NCBI GenBank assembly: GCA_010093485.1
Contig: MU001502.1
Coordinates: forward strand, 888,057-952,056
Length of the DNA stretch: 64,000 nt
Reading direction: 5' to 3'
Source of the DNA: Karstenula rhodostoma CBS 690.94
Taxonomy: Eukaryota; Ascomycota; Dothideomycetes; Pleosporales; Didymosphaeriaceae
Shown one piece after another: positions 34,400 through 47,916 of the stretch (position 1 is its first letter; every line of letters starts with the position of its first letter). The translations under genes and the position numbers were made by a program. Under the pieces are notes generated by a model. It made no database searches. It saw only the letters and a list, made by a program, of their open reading frames with translations, and was not told the origin of the DNA.

Positions 34400-34860
34400 A
34401 AGTAGGGCTATTAGGAATATTATTTATAATTTCCTAAATACCTCTAATAACTTCCCTTAAATTAGCTATATAATTTTATTATTACTTTTTTTTATAAAAT
34501 TTATTAATAATATAGTAGTTTTAGAATAGTCCTTTATAAACTTCTAATAGAAGTTAGTAAATTCTAGAAAGAATTAAATATTCTTTACTAACTTAGAAAC
34601 TAGTTATTTCTATATAGTAGTAATTTTCTTTAGATCTATTAATATATCTTCTTTTAAAATAATAAATTTTAAATACTTTATTTTAGTAATATAGAACTTA
34701 TATTTATCTAGATAGAAAAATAATTAATATTTTTTTATTTTCTTAAATACTTTTTTTATATATTCTATATATTCCTTTAGTATTCTAGTAGAGTAGATAA
34801 GTATATTATTAAGGTATACTATATAGAATATATCTAAGTATTTATATAAAACTTTATTAA
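34400..34860 (-). pseudogene. Gypsy A reverse transcriptase relic
   Basis: Minus-strand reading from 34858 gives YLDIFYIVYLNNILIYS, the Gypsy RT catalytic block in which the expected two Asp are both Asn (34805-34810), then KEYIEYIKKVFKKIKKY and further RT text with TAG/TAA at expected Gln and Trp positions. Downstream (34,560-34,400) TNFY and INFIKKS fit the end of RT. The catalytic pair is lost, so the relic cannot be active. Confidence 0.8.
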
Positions 34861-34870
34861 TAACTACTTA

Positions 34871-35028
34871 ATACTATATCCTTTTTAGTTAGCCTATATA
34901 TAGATACTAGATAAGCCTTAGCCACTTTTTTAGTTCCCCTTTATTCGTATATTAGTAAAGTATAATATACCTTTTTATCCCCCTTACTTTATTAATTTAC
35001 CTACCCTTATAGTAATTATATATAATAT
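34871..35028. repeat. Dispersed ~160-bp repeat, copy 2, nested in Gypsy A
   Basis: The 158-bp insert is flanked by 9-bp direct repeats AACTACTTA (34862-34870 and 35029-35037). Gypsy B lacks the insert at the equivalent place (about 55,745) and shows one copy of the target, so B is an empty-site control. A 9-bp duplication suits Mutator-type transposition; terminal inverted repeats are not evident after RIP. Confidence 0.8.
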
Positions 35029-38000
35029 AACTACTTAAAATATTATAGGGGTATTTATAAATTTAAATAGTATAATCTAGTATTTATAGAGACTATATCT
35101 AGTTTTAAATACTATTTTCTATTTATATCTTTTAGTAATTTATATATAGTAATATCTATTATATATATTAAATTTTATAAATTACTTAACTCTTTAGAGT
35201 TAATCTATAAACTCTATAATTAAGAGTAATAGATATTAATTCTTAATTATAGTATTATTTAATTATTTATAATTTATATAGAGTTATAACTTACTATTTT
35301 TCTTAAATATCTATAGAATTAGAAAGGTTATAGAACTATAACTTTTCTAAATATACTTCTATTCTAGATTCTTTTATAAATATTCTTATACTTTTTTTTT
35401 CTAGTTTATTAATATTAGTTTTAGCTATTCTAGTTATAGTTTTATACTTTTTTTTAGAGGTATTTTATAATCTTATTCTTAGTAATCTAGTAGTTCTTTT
35501 TTTTTAATTTCTTTAAAGAGTTCTATATACTCCTTATATTCTAGTAGAATTATTAATAGTTTTTTTATAACTTAGAGATTTAAGTATTATACCTAGATAA
35601 TTTATATTTATTCTAGATTTATTTTTAGAATTCTAGTAATTTTAGTAACTAAAATCTCCTTAGTTTATTATTATATAGCCTACTCTATTAAAATATTTAG
35701 AGTTTTTAATTTTATTTTCTATAAGTACCTTATACTAATAATCTATAATATTAATCTTTAGCTATATATTATTTAACTTTTCTAGTTAATATCTAGATTA
35801 TTTTCTAATAACTAGTTATAGTCTAGAATAGTTTCTAGACTTTCTATATCTATTATAGTAAAACTATATTAACTCTTAAATCCCTTAATACCTATTAGTA
35901 ATAATAGTATTTTAAAGTATAACTAGTCTTTATTATATCTTTAAAAAAATATTCTATCTACTATTTCTAATTAGACTAGTTCTACTTTATTATAATATAA
36001 TAAGTTATATTTCTCTATTACTCTAGATAAGATTAGATATCTAGTAGTACTAGAGTTTATTAATATATTTATTTAGAATTCTTTAATTATAATCTACTTT
36101 TTTATATAAAATTCTATAGTCTTATTATTTCTATTTATTCTTTAAGCCTTTAAAATACTTTTACTAGCTTAGTTTATTATTTAGTAGTATTCTAGTTTTT
36201 TAATATTATTTATATTTTAATTTATAGTCCTTTTAGATATCTATAATTATTATAAAGGGGGTAATTAGTATAGTATAGTCTTATAGTATACCTTTTTATT
36301 AGTTTTAAATAAACTTAAGGATTTTTAGAATAATTTTAAATTATATATCTTTAATATTTTCTTACTTTTATTACTTTTATAATTTCCCCTTTATTAATCT
36401 TATTTTAGTATTTTAAGTATCTAGTAATTATATATTTAAAGAAATATATTTTTTTATAATTCTTATTACTTTAGTTATATATAGTAGCTTCCTTTTTACT
36501 TAAATATCTTAGATACTATTCTAGGTAGTTATAGTAGTACTACTTAATTTTATATATATATTATATTTTATCCTTAGTTAAATAGATAGTTTTTTTATAC
36601 TTATAGAGTACTTTTATATCTTTTAAATTTTTTCCTATTAGCTAGTAATATATAGTATACTTCTATTTTTAATACTTAGAATAGTTTTCTATATAGTATT
36701 ATTACTATTCTAATATATTATAGTTATATAATTATTATTCTAATTAGTAAATATAGTATTATACTTCTAGATAGTTTTCCTTTAGAAGCTTTTTATAGTC
36801 TAGTTATCTAGGGGCCTTAGCTATACTAATTTTTTCTTTTTTATAATATTTATAGCTATTATAGTTATAGTACTATTATTTAACCTTTAAATAATTATTA
36901 TTAATCTAAATTTACTATATAGATACTAAGATATTTCTTTATTACTTTTTTATTTAATAGTATATTCTATTAGTATTTATACTTATAATTCTAATTTTAT
37001 AATTATAGACTAATATAAAATACTTATTACTTTTATATATCTAGTATAGATTTTATAGAATTTAATTTATAATATTCTTTTTATTAGTTATTTCCTAGAC
37101 TTTCTCTAGTAACTTAGAGGAATTAGAGTTATTTTCTATATTATCCTTCTATAGTAGTATAGGGGTTCTAGACTATAGTATTATTATAGCTACTTTTATT
37201 ATTTAAGCTTATTTACTCTAGAACTTCTTAGAAGAATATTTAGTCTTAAAATATCCCTTTTCTCTATAGTTTAAATAAGCCCTATCTTTAAAGTATTATT
37301 ATTAAATATTATTCTACTTCTTTTATTATAAGGTTTATTTTTTTTTTTTATAGATTTTATTTTTTATAATTATATCTCTATTATAATCCCTTTACTTATA
37401 ATATAGCTTCTATATATTAGTCCTTAAACTAAATACTAGTTTAGTAAATTTTTTCTTCTCTAGTTATTATTTATATAATTAATAGTTAATTTATACTACT
37501 AGTTTAATTAAGGCTTTTAGGCTATTAGGCTTTTTATAATAGAGTAGTTTATTTTTAACTAATTTCTTTAAGCTATTATAGTAGGCTATCTATAATAAGA
37601 TATTATTCTAATTAATTTTAGTCTAAAGCTATTAGAATATAATAGAGTATTTACTAGTTAATTCTATTTATTTAATATATTAAATAAATTATTTAATCTA
37701 TTATTCTTTATTTACCTTATTAAATATAATCTTAATTTATTTCTTAAATTTTCTCTAGAATATAAAGATTTTTATAGTTTCCTTATTTTATCTTTCTAGT
37801 TCTATTTTATATACTAGAAAGTCTTTAATAATTAGATATATCTATTTTACTACCCTTTCTATTATATATATTATAGTAGCTAAAATATTTACTTAGTTAT
37901 TTCTAAATATATTATAGTTATACCTATAGTATAATTCTATATTTATTAAGAATATTTTAAAATTAGTTTTTATTTCTTTATTATAGAGTTCTAGAATTTT

Positions 38001-38226
38001 AAAGTTAACTTTTAGTAGGTATACTACTATAGTTATAGGAGTTTAAACCTATTCTATAATTATAGCTAGCTATACTTTAAACTATTCTATCTTCTTAACT
38101 TATACTACTAAAAGGATTACTAAGTTATTAACTAAATCTAAAATAGTATTTACCTTAGAACCTTTTAAGTTAGTAGGTATATTTAGTAATACTATATTAA
38201 CTTAAATTTTTAGATAATTAAAGTAT

Positions 38227-38753
38227 TATAAGGGGTTTTCTATATATCTAACCTAAGTTTATACCTTAAGAATTATTTAAGAAATAAAATATAATAGAGA
38301 TAAATATAAGGTTAGATAATAATTCTATATTATAATAGAATATAATATAATAATACTAAGAGAAAACTAAGTATTTATATATATATAAATAGCTTTAATT
38401 TAAGTATAAAAGTAAATTACTTCTAAATTCTATTTTAAATTAACTATAAAAAATAAAAACTATATAAAAATCCTTTTAAATTATATACTAACTATTTTAA
38501 TTTTTACTATTTTAGAATCCCTTAGTTTACTTTTATAAATTCTATTTTTTTAGTAGGAGTATTTATTTTATTTCTATTAAAATCTAGTACTCTTAGAATT
38601 TTATATTCTTAATAGAATTATAGTTATATAACTTATAATATAAGCTATTTTATAGACTTATATATAAGTATTTATTAGTTTTATTTTTATTATTAATATT
38701 TTATATATAATTCTTTTCTTTCTTTTAGTTTAGTTCTACTATAATTATAATAT
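38227..38753 (-). repeat. Gypsy A LTR (5' LTR)
   Basis: Equal in length (527 bp) to 31258-31784 and preceded by the same internal end, TAATTAAAGTAT, as the Gypsy B copy at 58943. Confidence 0.75.
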
Positions 38754-40263
38754 TATCTCCTTTTTTATAGTTATTATTCTAATACCCTATTATTACCTTA
38801 TAACCTATTAATATAATATAGTTTAAAAATATAAATTTTTTTTTTTTATATTTTTAAATATAGTATTATATTCTTTTCTAGATTTCTTAAACTTCCCTAA
38901 TTATATCTAAGGTACTATAATAATTATTAACTAATTATTATTATATTTATACTAATAAGGTTTATTATTATAGTCTAGTAATACTAATAAAATATACTTA
39001 TTATATAGAAAAAAAGGTTCTAAAGTATTTTATAAATATTTTAACTAAGGAGTATATTATATATATTACTATTTATATAGAATATAATCTCTAAATTTTA
39101 AAAAAAAAAATAGAAATATATTTAGTTTAAAAAGTATAAAAAATATCTTACTCTTCTCTATACTAAGGCTAAGGTTATTTATTTAAAAATAGAAATTATA
39201 GAGATAGAAAAGTAAAAATAATTATTTATAATTTATAATATTTATATACTTAGTACACTAGATTATCTAAAAGAGGAGGTTTTAAAAAGTATAAATATTA
39301 ATACTACTTTTATATTATTACTATATATATTATAGACCTTTAACTAATATAGACTAATTATAAATTAATTCTTTTATTATTAAATTTTTAATTTTTTTTA
39401 ATTTCTTTTACTAGTTTTAGACTAATATCCTTATTAGCTAATTCTCTTAAAATTAATTCTTTACTATTAACTAGTAGAAGTCCTTTAGTAGTTTTTTATA
39501 ATTTATAACTTTTTTTTTTATTTCTAAATATTATACTATTTTATTTATTCTTTTTATTTAACTAGATATTTTTACTAACCCTTATTTATTTATAGATTTT
39601 TAATTACTTTAACCTTATACTTATTATCTTTTAACTCTAGTTAGATTTTAATTAGAATATTTAGAAATACTAGTTCTAAAAGTAATTTTTAAAAAGTAGA
39701 ATAAATCTTTATACCTATTAGGAAAAGTTACTTAGTTATAACTAGTTTTTTTATTTTTTAAACTTTATAGAGTTCTATTTAAAAATAATCTAGTTTTTTA
39801 CTTAATTATTTTATTTTTAGATTTTTCTATAATAGAAAAACTTTATTTCTTTTTTTAAAAATTAGTCCCTTAATTCCTTACTTAGTTATAATTTTAAAAA
39901 CTATAAGAACTCTATAAATAATCCTTTTCTATAGAATTTTATAAAGTTTTTTTATTTTCTAAGTTTTATTTTAGACTTTAGTAGAAATACTTTTTATATT
40001 TTTTAGATTTTAATAAGTAACTAGTTTATATCTATAGTTTATATAGTATAGTAAATACCTTATTATATCTAACTTTAAGATATTATATACTAATTATATA
40101 GTTAATAAAAATTCTATCTAGTTATTTTATTCTTTATTACTATAGAATTATAAATACTATTTAAATATTTAATTTATATATTTTATTTATTTATCTATTT
40201 TAGGGTAAAAGCTTATTAATAACTTTTAGTTTATTCCTAGAGCTATAGTAAAAATATTTTAAT
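38754..40263 (-). mobile_element. Truncated second Gypsy copy, tandem to A
   Basis: Sequence right of the LTR at 38227-38753 matches the internal 3' part of Gypsy A (31785 to about 33,290) in the same orientation, then stops at about 40,263 where Copia-type sequence resumes. This gives an LTR-internal-LTR-internal arrangement, as from a tandem insertion or unequal recombination followed by deletion. Confidence 0.75.
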
Positions 40264-40732
40264 ACTTATAGTTAAAAAAGTTATTTACTATTATTATAAA
40301 CTATTATATACTTAAATACTTCTCTATAAAATAAAAATTTATATTCTACTAGACTTATTAGTTAGAATTATTATTCTAGTATAACTATATAATTATATTT
40401 CGCCCTAGATTTATAAATTTTATAGCTAATATACTATTATGGAAATAGAAAGAACTAGTTATATAAAAGGTAAAGACTAAATTAGCCTATATAATATATT
40501 TCTTCCCCTAATAATAGGATATTACTAATAATAATACTAATAATAAAAACTATAAAATAGTAGTATTAGTTACTATAACTAAGCTAAACTAATAAAATAA
40601 AGAAACTAAATTATAAAACTCTTCTAATATACTAGTAAACTACCTACTTAAAATAAATTATACTAATCTAACTTTAAAATTACTTTAAGAGACTATTTTT
40701 AAACTAAATAGTAAGTATAATATTATTAAGAA

Positions 40733-40921
40733 TATTAATAATACTTAGTAATATTAGAATTTATAAAGCTCTAATTAGCCGCGATAAGGGGTACCTTAAT
40801 CTAAATACTAAACTAATTTAGAATAAGTATAGTATATAACTAGCCTTTCTAGTAATTTTTTTTTATATAGTAATCTAATTAATTTACTTTCTAAATAAAG
40901 AAATATTTAAATTCTTTTTCT
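40733..40921 (+). repeat. ~190-bp direct repeat, copy a
   Basis: Matches 49335-49522, sharing AATACTTAGTAATATTAGAA and GAATAAGTATAGTATATAA. It lies in the 5' internal part of the Copia element, so the other copy may be a Copia fragment. Confidence 0.65.
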
Positions 40922-43206
40922 TTTTTATAGTTATAAGTCTAGTACTTAGAATATAAAATAATTCTCCTTATATACTTTACTATTTAAATATACCCTCTTA
41001 AATACTTTTATTATACTAAAAGCCTTTATTTAATAAAGCTATAAACGATTTAATTATTCTAGTTACTTAGACCTAACTTATTAATTAAATAAACTAGCCT
41101 TATTAGTTTATAAACTTATATTTTTAAATAAACTCTAAAAGTATTTAGTTTAAAATTAATCTAGATAATCTAATAGTCTACTTAATTAAGAATAATTATC
41201 CTATTTAACTAGTTATTCTAAAGTAATTATACTAACTAGTTACTTTAGATAATCTTAAAGATTATAAGTAGGAACTTAAATTATATAAAAAGAATAAAAA
41301 AAACTATATTTTAAAAATTATAAAATATTATACTATAGTCTTAAACTAGTAGATATACTATTCTAAGCTATAAAATCTCTAGAACTAAATTTATACTATT
41401 ATTTTCTAAAATCTCCTTACTCTAGTAATAATTAATATAATTAAAGATAATAAGTTTATCTTATAATATCTATTTTATATACTAAAGAATAATTTAGTAC
41501 CTATTAATAGAATAATTAAAAACCTTATTTAAGTATAATATTATATTTATCTTAATAAAATAAAGAGTAGATAGTAGAATCTAAAGACTTAGTTTAAAAA
41601 ATAGTAATTTCTCTATTATAAAGTAATTATATACTTAGTTAAAAAAACTAAAGAAGTATTTATAATTTATAATTTTCTTAAAGCCTTAGGCGAGAAGATT
41701 ACCCCTAAATAGTCCCGCTTAATTAAGTAGTAAATCCTACTTAATAAGATACTAAAAAGGCCTATAATAATATTTTCTAAAATTAGAAAAATATTTTTAG
41801 TACTAATCTAGAAATAATTACTTTAACCTAATTATAAAAAGACTAGTATCTATATAATATTTAGTAATTAGACTACTAAACCTAGTAGGAAATTATTTAA
41901 AAATATATAGAATAATAATTATTTTAGTTATCCCTATAAAAATATCTAATATAAATAGTAACTAATTAAATACTAATACTTATAGATAGTTATTACTAGT
42001 ATTCTAATTAATAAATTCTAAGTATTTAATCTTTCTAATAAAGAGTATAATAAGATTTTAAATTATCTAAAACTCCTATAATAGTTAAAGTTATAAATAA
42101 AAATTAATAGTACTAATTAGAAAATAAATAATATAAAGTAATTTATTATTAACTATTTTTATAATATTATAGTAGCTCTTATTAATCTAATTAATCTTTT
42201 AAGTAAAGTTTCTAAGAATAGAATCTATAATATAATATAGAATTCTTATTTACTTTTTAAAAATATAATTCTAAATAGTATAATTACTATTTATTTTATT
42301 AATAATTAGAACCTTCTAGTTACTAGTTCTTTTAAGAAAGTAACTATAAAAGACTAAATTAAAGTAGAAATATAAGTTTTATCTATCTTAGAAATAGAGA
42401 ATTATCTAATTAAAAATATTCTTTATAGTAAAAATAGGAAATAATTAGAGAATCTACTACTAAAAGATATTAAGGTAGTTAAAAACTTTTCTATAAATAT
42501 TATTTTAAAAGTTTAATTTAAAAAAGTTAGTATTTAGTATCTTAGTTTAGATAATACTTTAAAAATTAGAATAATTAAATAAAGTATTATAATAGTAGAA
42601 CTATAATATAAATATAACTTTACTTTTTTAGAATATAAGTCTATATACTTTTATCCTACTATTATAAATATAATTTAATTATCTAAGTTATTAAAAAAGA
42701 ATATCTCCTATTTAGATAATAAAGAATTATAGTATAAATAATTAGAATACCTTAGAAAAAAAACTTTATAAGTTCTAGTTTCTAGTATATATAATATATT
42801 AATTAAAGAAATATAATAATAAGAATATAAGTACTATATAGTTATATATATAAGTAAGGTAATTATATAATAACTATATAAATATTTATTATATCTATTC
42901 TACTATATTATATAGGACCTATTTAATATAAAGTAAGAATAAATACTTAAATTCTAAATTTTTATAATAAAAAAAGAATTTAGTAGAAAGTTCTATAATT
43001 ATAATTTATAAGAAAAAATACTTTTAGAGATTTTCTAATTAATAAAACGTCTATTAACCTTTATAAAGAATAAGTACTAGCTCTAAATTATATAAATTTA
43101 ATAGAATAATAATATAGTTATACTTCTATAGTAAGGGATATCGCGATATAAAAAATAAGTAATTAAAAAAGAAATTATAATTAATCTTTTACTACCTTAT
43201 ATATAT

Positions 43207-43850
43207 AAAACTAATAGTTTAGTAGAGTAAACTAGAAAAGATCTAATTAAATAAATAGTAAAAATAAAATCTAGTATAAATCTACTAATAAAGCTATAGT
43301 TAAAAATTATAAATATAATAGTCTAGTTATATAATATAAATCTAAATATAGTATATAGCTTTTAATTACTAAATAAAATATTAAATAACTAGTTTTAATA
43401 GTACTTTTAGTACTATAAGCCTATAATTATATAATATATAATAGTAGATCTCTATTTAGACTAGAGTAGAATTTATATCTATAGATATTAAGTATATTCT
43501 CTAATAAAGGATCGCGAAGTTAGATATAATAGAAAAGAATTTAAAATAAATCTAAAAGCCTATATTAGATATTTAGTAGATTATTAAATTTCTAATATCT
43601 ATAAAATATAGGTTTCTATACTTAATTAAGTAATTATAACTAGGAATATTATATTTAATAAAATAATCTTCTACTAGAGAGTATATAAAGTTAAGTTTTT
43701 AAAAATAAAAGTTCTAAGAATTATAAAAAGTATTTATAAGAATAAGGTTAATAATCTAGAAAATATATTTAATATAATTAATTTTATTTTTAGCTTAAAT
43801 AAGTACGCGAGTACTATAAAAATTAAGAATACTAAGTAATTATTTAGGGG
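43207..43850 (+). pseudogene. Copia integrase C-terminal relic
   Basis: Plus-strand reading from about 43,207 gives KTNSLVE then blocks that fit the Copia integrase end and its downstream linker, such as YNRKEFKINLKAYI, VIITRNIIFNK and VYKVKFLKIK. Stops are frequent, often at Trp and Gln positions. Confidence 0.6.
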
Positions 43851-44879
43851 TAAAGAATTAAAGTAAATAGATTCTAAAAATAGCTAGTTAAGGAATTAAA
43901 AAGTAATAATACTAACTACTATATAAATTATAGGTATAGCTAACTAGTAGCTAGGAATTTATATAGACTAAAATTTAAGTATAAAACTTATAACCCCTAA
44001 TATAATACTATAGCTAAATATTATAGAAATTAATTAGTATAATTAAAAGAATACTAGAAATTACTAGAATTAAAATTTAACTAAAAAAACTAGTAAACTA
44101 GAGCCTTAGAATAATACTTTTCTAGAGTAGAAGTTTAAAATCTCTACTACTACCTCTTAATTTAGTATAATTAACTCTATACTACTAGATAAAATAAAAA
44201 ATCTATTAGTAAATTAAAGATAATAGTATATTTTTTCTATAGTAAATAGGGTAAGTAGATAACTTTAAAAAGAGGCGCCTAAAATTAACTAACTAATAAG
44301 TAGATATTTACTAGTTTAAAAATTAAAATAATAAAATATAGATTATAATAATTAGCTAGGGAATAGATTAAATTTTAGTATATATATACTAATAGTAGAT
44401 CTATTTTTAAAAGATAGTTTCTAGATTAATTTTATATATATATTTATACTAGGAGTAAATAAAATCTAAAATAAGTATAAAAATTATAAAATACTAAATA
44501 TAGTAGTTATAGTAGCTATACTTAAAAAACTAAAACTAGTAATATTATTAACTTATCTATATAAAGATAAACTATTAATAAAACTAATATTTTAAAAATA
44601 TCTACTTTTCTATTCTTTAGAAAATCTATTTAAATAGACTATAATTAAAAAAATTACTACCCTATAGTAGAAAGGAACTTAGATAAAACTATTCTAATTA
44701 TAAGTAATAAAATATCTACTCCTATTAAAATAGATATTTATATAGAAACTTAATTAGAATAATTAATTTAAAAACTATAAAGTTTATATTATAGTTAGAG
44801 GGGATTTTTAATTAAAGGATACCCTATACTTAATCTATACTACTATACTTATAGTAAAATTATTCTAAATAGTAATAAT

Positions 44880-45210
44880 AATTACTATAAAATTTAACCT
44901 TAAAATTAAATAATATAATATTATAGAAGTATTTTTAAATACTATAATTATAGTAAATAATTCTATAATATATAAATATCTAAATAGGTTTAAAATACTA
45001 GAAATATATATAAAATTAAATTAAGCTCTTTATAGATTAAGAGACTTATTATATCTCTAGTATAAAGAGTTTTCCTATTTACTTAAAACTAAAGGGTTTA
45101 AAGCTTTAAAGAAAAAGCCTTATTTATTTCTTTCTAGAAATTAGAAAATTCTACTACTATTCTATATAAATAATATACTACTTCTATATTATAATAATTA
45201 TAGAGAGTAA
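44880..45210 (+). pseudogene. Copia reverse transcriptase relic
   Basis: Plus-strand reading shows the Copia RT order: VFLNTII, ALYRLRDLLYL then YKEFSYLLKTKGF, KPYLFLSRN and LLLFYINNILLLYY. The last block is the catalytic YVDD-type motif with both Asp changed to Asn (45169-45174). Stop codons fall where relatives have Gln or Trp. Confidence 0.8.
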
Positions 45211-45565
45211 ACTTAAATACTATAAAAAAAAATTATAAATAAATATAAGATTAAAAATAAAAAACTAGTTAATTAGTTTTTTAAAGTATAAATAATTAGA
45301 GATTAAGATAATTAAATAATTACACTTATATATAATATATATATTAATAAAATTATAAAAAGAATTAAACTTTATAAAACTAGTAGCTTTCTATCTACTT
45401 CTTTCTTAATTAATAAGTTTAAAAAGAGTAAAGGTAAAATATTACTATAGTAAATTAAAAACTATTAAAAGAAAATTAGTTTAGTATTATATATAGTAAT
45501 TATACTATAACTAGATATAAACCTATTTTAGCTAGTTTTTTACTAGTTTCTTTTTAGTTATTTTT

Positions 45566-45725
45566 ATACTATATCCTTTTTAGTTAGTTTATATATAAAC
45601 GCTAGATATACCTTAATTACTTTTTTAGTCCCCCTTTATTTATATATTAGTAAAAGTATAATATACCTTTTTATTTCTTCTATTTTATTAAGTTACCCTA
45701 CCTTATAGTAAATCTCTATAATATA
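45566..45725. repeat. Dispersed ~160-bp repeat, copy 3, nested in Copia
   Basis: Begins ATACTATATCC like copy 2 and sits between Copia RT and RNase H, interrupting the element. No clear target duplication is seen here. Confidence 0.7.
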
Positions 45726-45996
45726 ACTAGATATTATATTTACTATATTAAAGTTATTCTTCTTTCTTACTAATCTAAATATAAAGTATAAAATAGTAGT
45801 TAATTAAATAATTCTATACCTTTATAGAATATACTAGAAAATAATTTAGTTTAGTAGATATAATAGTCTAGACCTACTTATCTATAGAGATATATTTTTT
45901 ATAGATAATCTACTAATAAAATAATTATTCTATAAATATATTACTTTATTATTTAATAGGGCTATTCTATAGAAAATAGTTTACTAAAGTATATTT

Positions 45997-46370
45997 ATAA
46001 CTTTAATTATAGAAATAAAACTTCTTACTCTAGAGTATATTAGTAAAGAAATAATAATTTTAAAATATTTTTTTACTAAGCTTATATTAGACTTAGAATT
46101 ACTCTAGTAAATCTACTATAATAACTAGTAAATAATTAAACTAGTAATTAGAAAAAATAAGTAGATTATTATAGATTTTTACTATATTAATATCTAGAAT
46201 ATATAGCTAAAATAAAAGTATATAAAGGAATTATTTAAGATTTTCTATTTTAAAATAAGTAAAATACCTATAGATAGTTTAATAAAAGTACTATTAAAAT
46301 AGTAGTTTACTAGATTTATATAGTTATTTAATTTTTAAAATATAAGTTTTATAATTATAGATATAGAAAA
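45997..46370 (+). pseudogene. Copia RNase H relic
   Basis: Plus-strand reading contains LEYISKEIIILKYFFTKL, KLVIRKNK, YYINI, YIKELFKIFYFKISKIPID and SLIKVLL, matching the Copia RNase H end and the tail before the 3' LTR. Catalytic acidic positions cannot all be assigned because of stops and RIP changes. Confidence 0.7.
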
Positions 46371-46860
46371 AGTAAAATAAGTAGAGATTAATTTAATTTA
46401 ATTATAAAAAGTACTTTTTAACTAGAAAAATAAAAGAAAAATAAAAGAAAAATAAAAAAAAAATAAAAGAAATCTATTCTATTTAAATATATTAAATATT
46501 TAATTAAAAAGCTTATAAAGTTAAATATACTACTATACTTTTAATATATTAGAATACCTAATATACCTATATTTAAAACTACCCTAACTATAAATAAAAG
46601 ATTTTTTAGTTTTAAAAAACCTATTATAATTATATAAATACTTTTTAAAGTAATTAAAATTAGACTATTACTAATCTATACTATAATAATTAATACTTAA
46701 ATCTATTTTATAAAATTACTATAAAGTATAATACTTATAAGGAATAAATATACTATATTTAAAAATATATATAGCTTTTTATAAATCTACCTTTTAATTA
46801 TTTATAAAATAAATCTACTAGAAAATAAATAGAGTAGAGATAGAAGTAGTAAAAGTTAAA

Positions 46861-47916
46861 TATAATACTTCGCGAGCTTAGGTAAGCTATAGTAAAACTT
46901 AATAAAGGAACTTAGTAGAGTACTAAAATATAAATATTTTAAATAGCTTAAAGGTTATAGGTTATCCTCCTCTAGTAGGCTTTTACCTATATAAAGGCTA
47001 GACTAGGTATATATATCTCTTATAATTAGATCTAAATTAGATATATACTAAGTAGTTATAGGGTACTTATAATTTAGAGTAAGTTAGTTAACTACTAGTA
47101 TTAAATATTAGTATTATTATTAGTTAGTTAATTACCTTAATAGTAGAATAATAGGTAAGAAGCTATATTATCCTCTATATAGTACTATATAATATAGTTA
47201 TTTATTATTTACTACCTTTATTATCTCTATACTATATACTATATTTATTAGGCCTTATTAAGTATTAAATACCCTTATCTTTTCTTACTATATCTATTAC
47301 TATAGTATTTCTAGCCTAGTCTATTATTAATAACTAAATATATAATAACTTTATAAAAGTTAAGGTAGTTAAGTACCTATTAAAAGACTACCTAGCTATC
47401 TATATCTAGATTATAAATAATTATTTTAAGGTCTTAAAGTATTAATTACTAGTAGAAGGTAGCCTTCTAGAATTCCTTATACTAGTTTTCTTCTAATCCC
47501 TTCTTAAGAGTCTAGTTACCCTAGAATATAGAGCTATAGCTAATAAGGCTAAAGATATATAGAACTATATTATTAAAGGAGAGAGTAATTTAGACTTAGT
47601 AAATTCTCTACTTATAAAGAGCTTTTTTTACTATTACTAAAAGTAGACTATAGAGTTATAAAACTTATTTAAGTATATATATAAAATATAGGATAAGTAG
47701 AAGTATAAGTAAAAAAGATAAATACTAAGTAGATTTTATACCTTATTATTATTAAGTATACTACTAACTCTAGGGATAGGTATTATATTAAGGCTAGTAG
47801 TATATATAGGTAATAATATATAGTTCTCTTTTCTCTTATAGATAGTAGTAATACCTAATAGGGTATATAGTATTTCTTTATTATAAGGTATATAGGCTAG
47901 GTATATATATATCTTA
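46861..47916 (+). repeat. Copia right LTR (1.06-kb direct repeat, copy 2)
   Basis: Full-length partner of 30202-31257 that has kept more G and C. About 490 bp separate it from the RNase H relic. Confidence 0.7.

Larger units (their letters stand above)
31258..38753 (-). mobile_element. Gypsy LTR retrotransposon A, inserted in Copia
   Basis: 527-bp LTRs of equal length (31258-31784 and 38227-38753), each opening TATAAGGGG (probably TGTAAGGGG before RIP), enclose about 6.4 kb. The reverse transcriptase is recognisable on the minus strand at about 34,400-34,860, so the right-hand LTR is the 5' one. A 158-bp repeat is inserted in the RT region (34871-35028). All frames are broken by stops. Confidence 0.8.
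30202..47916 (+). mobile_element. Copia LTR retrotransposon, split by nested insertions
   Basis: Two 1.06-kb direct repeats (30202-31257 and 46861-47916) bracket Copia-type coding relics on the plus strand: integrase about 43,207-43,850, reverse transcriptase about 44,880-45,210 and RNase H about 45,997-46,370, in the Copia order. The 31258-40263 segment is Gypsy sequence inserted next to the left LTR, and a 160-bp repeat sits between RT and RNase H. Pairing the two repeats as this element's LTRs is an inference from their positions, length and orientation. Confidence 0.65.
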
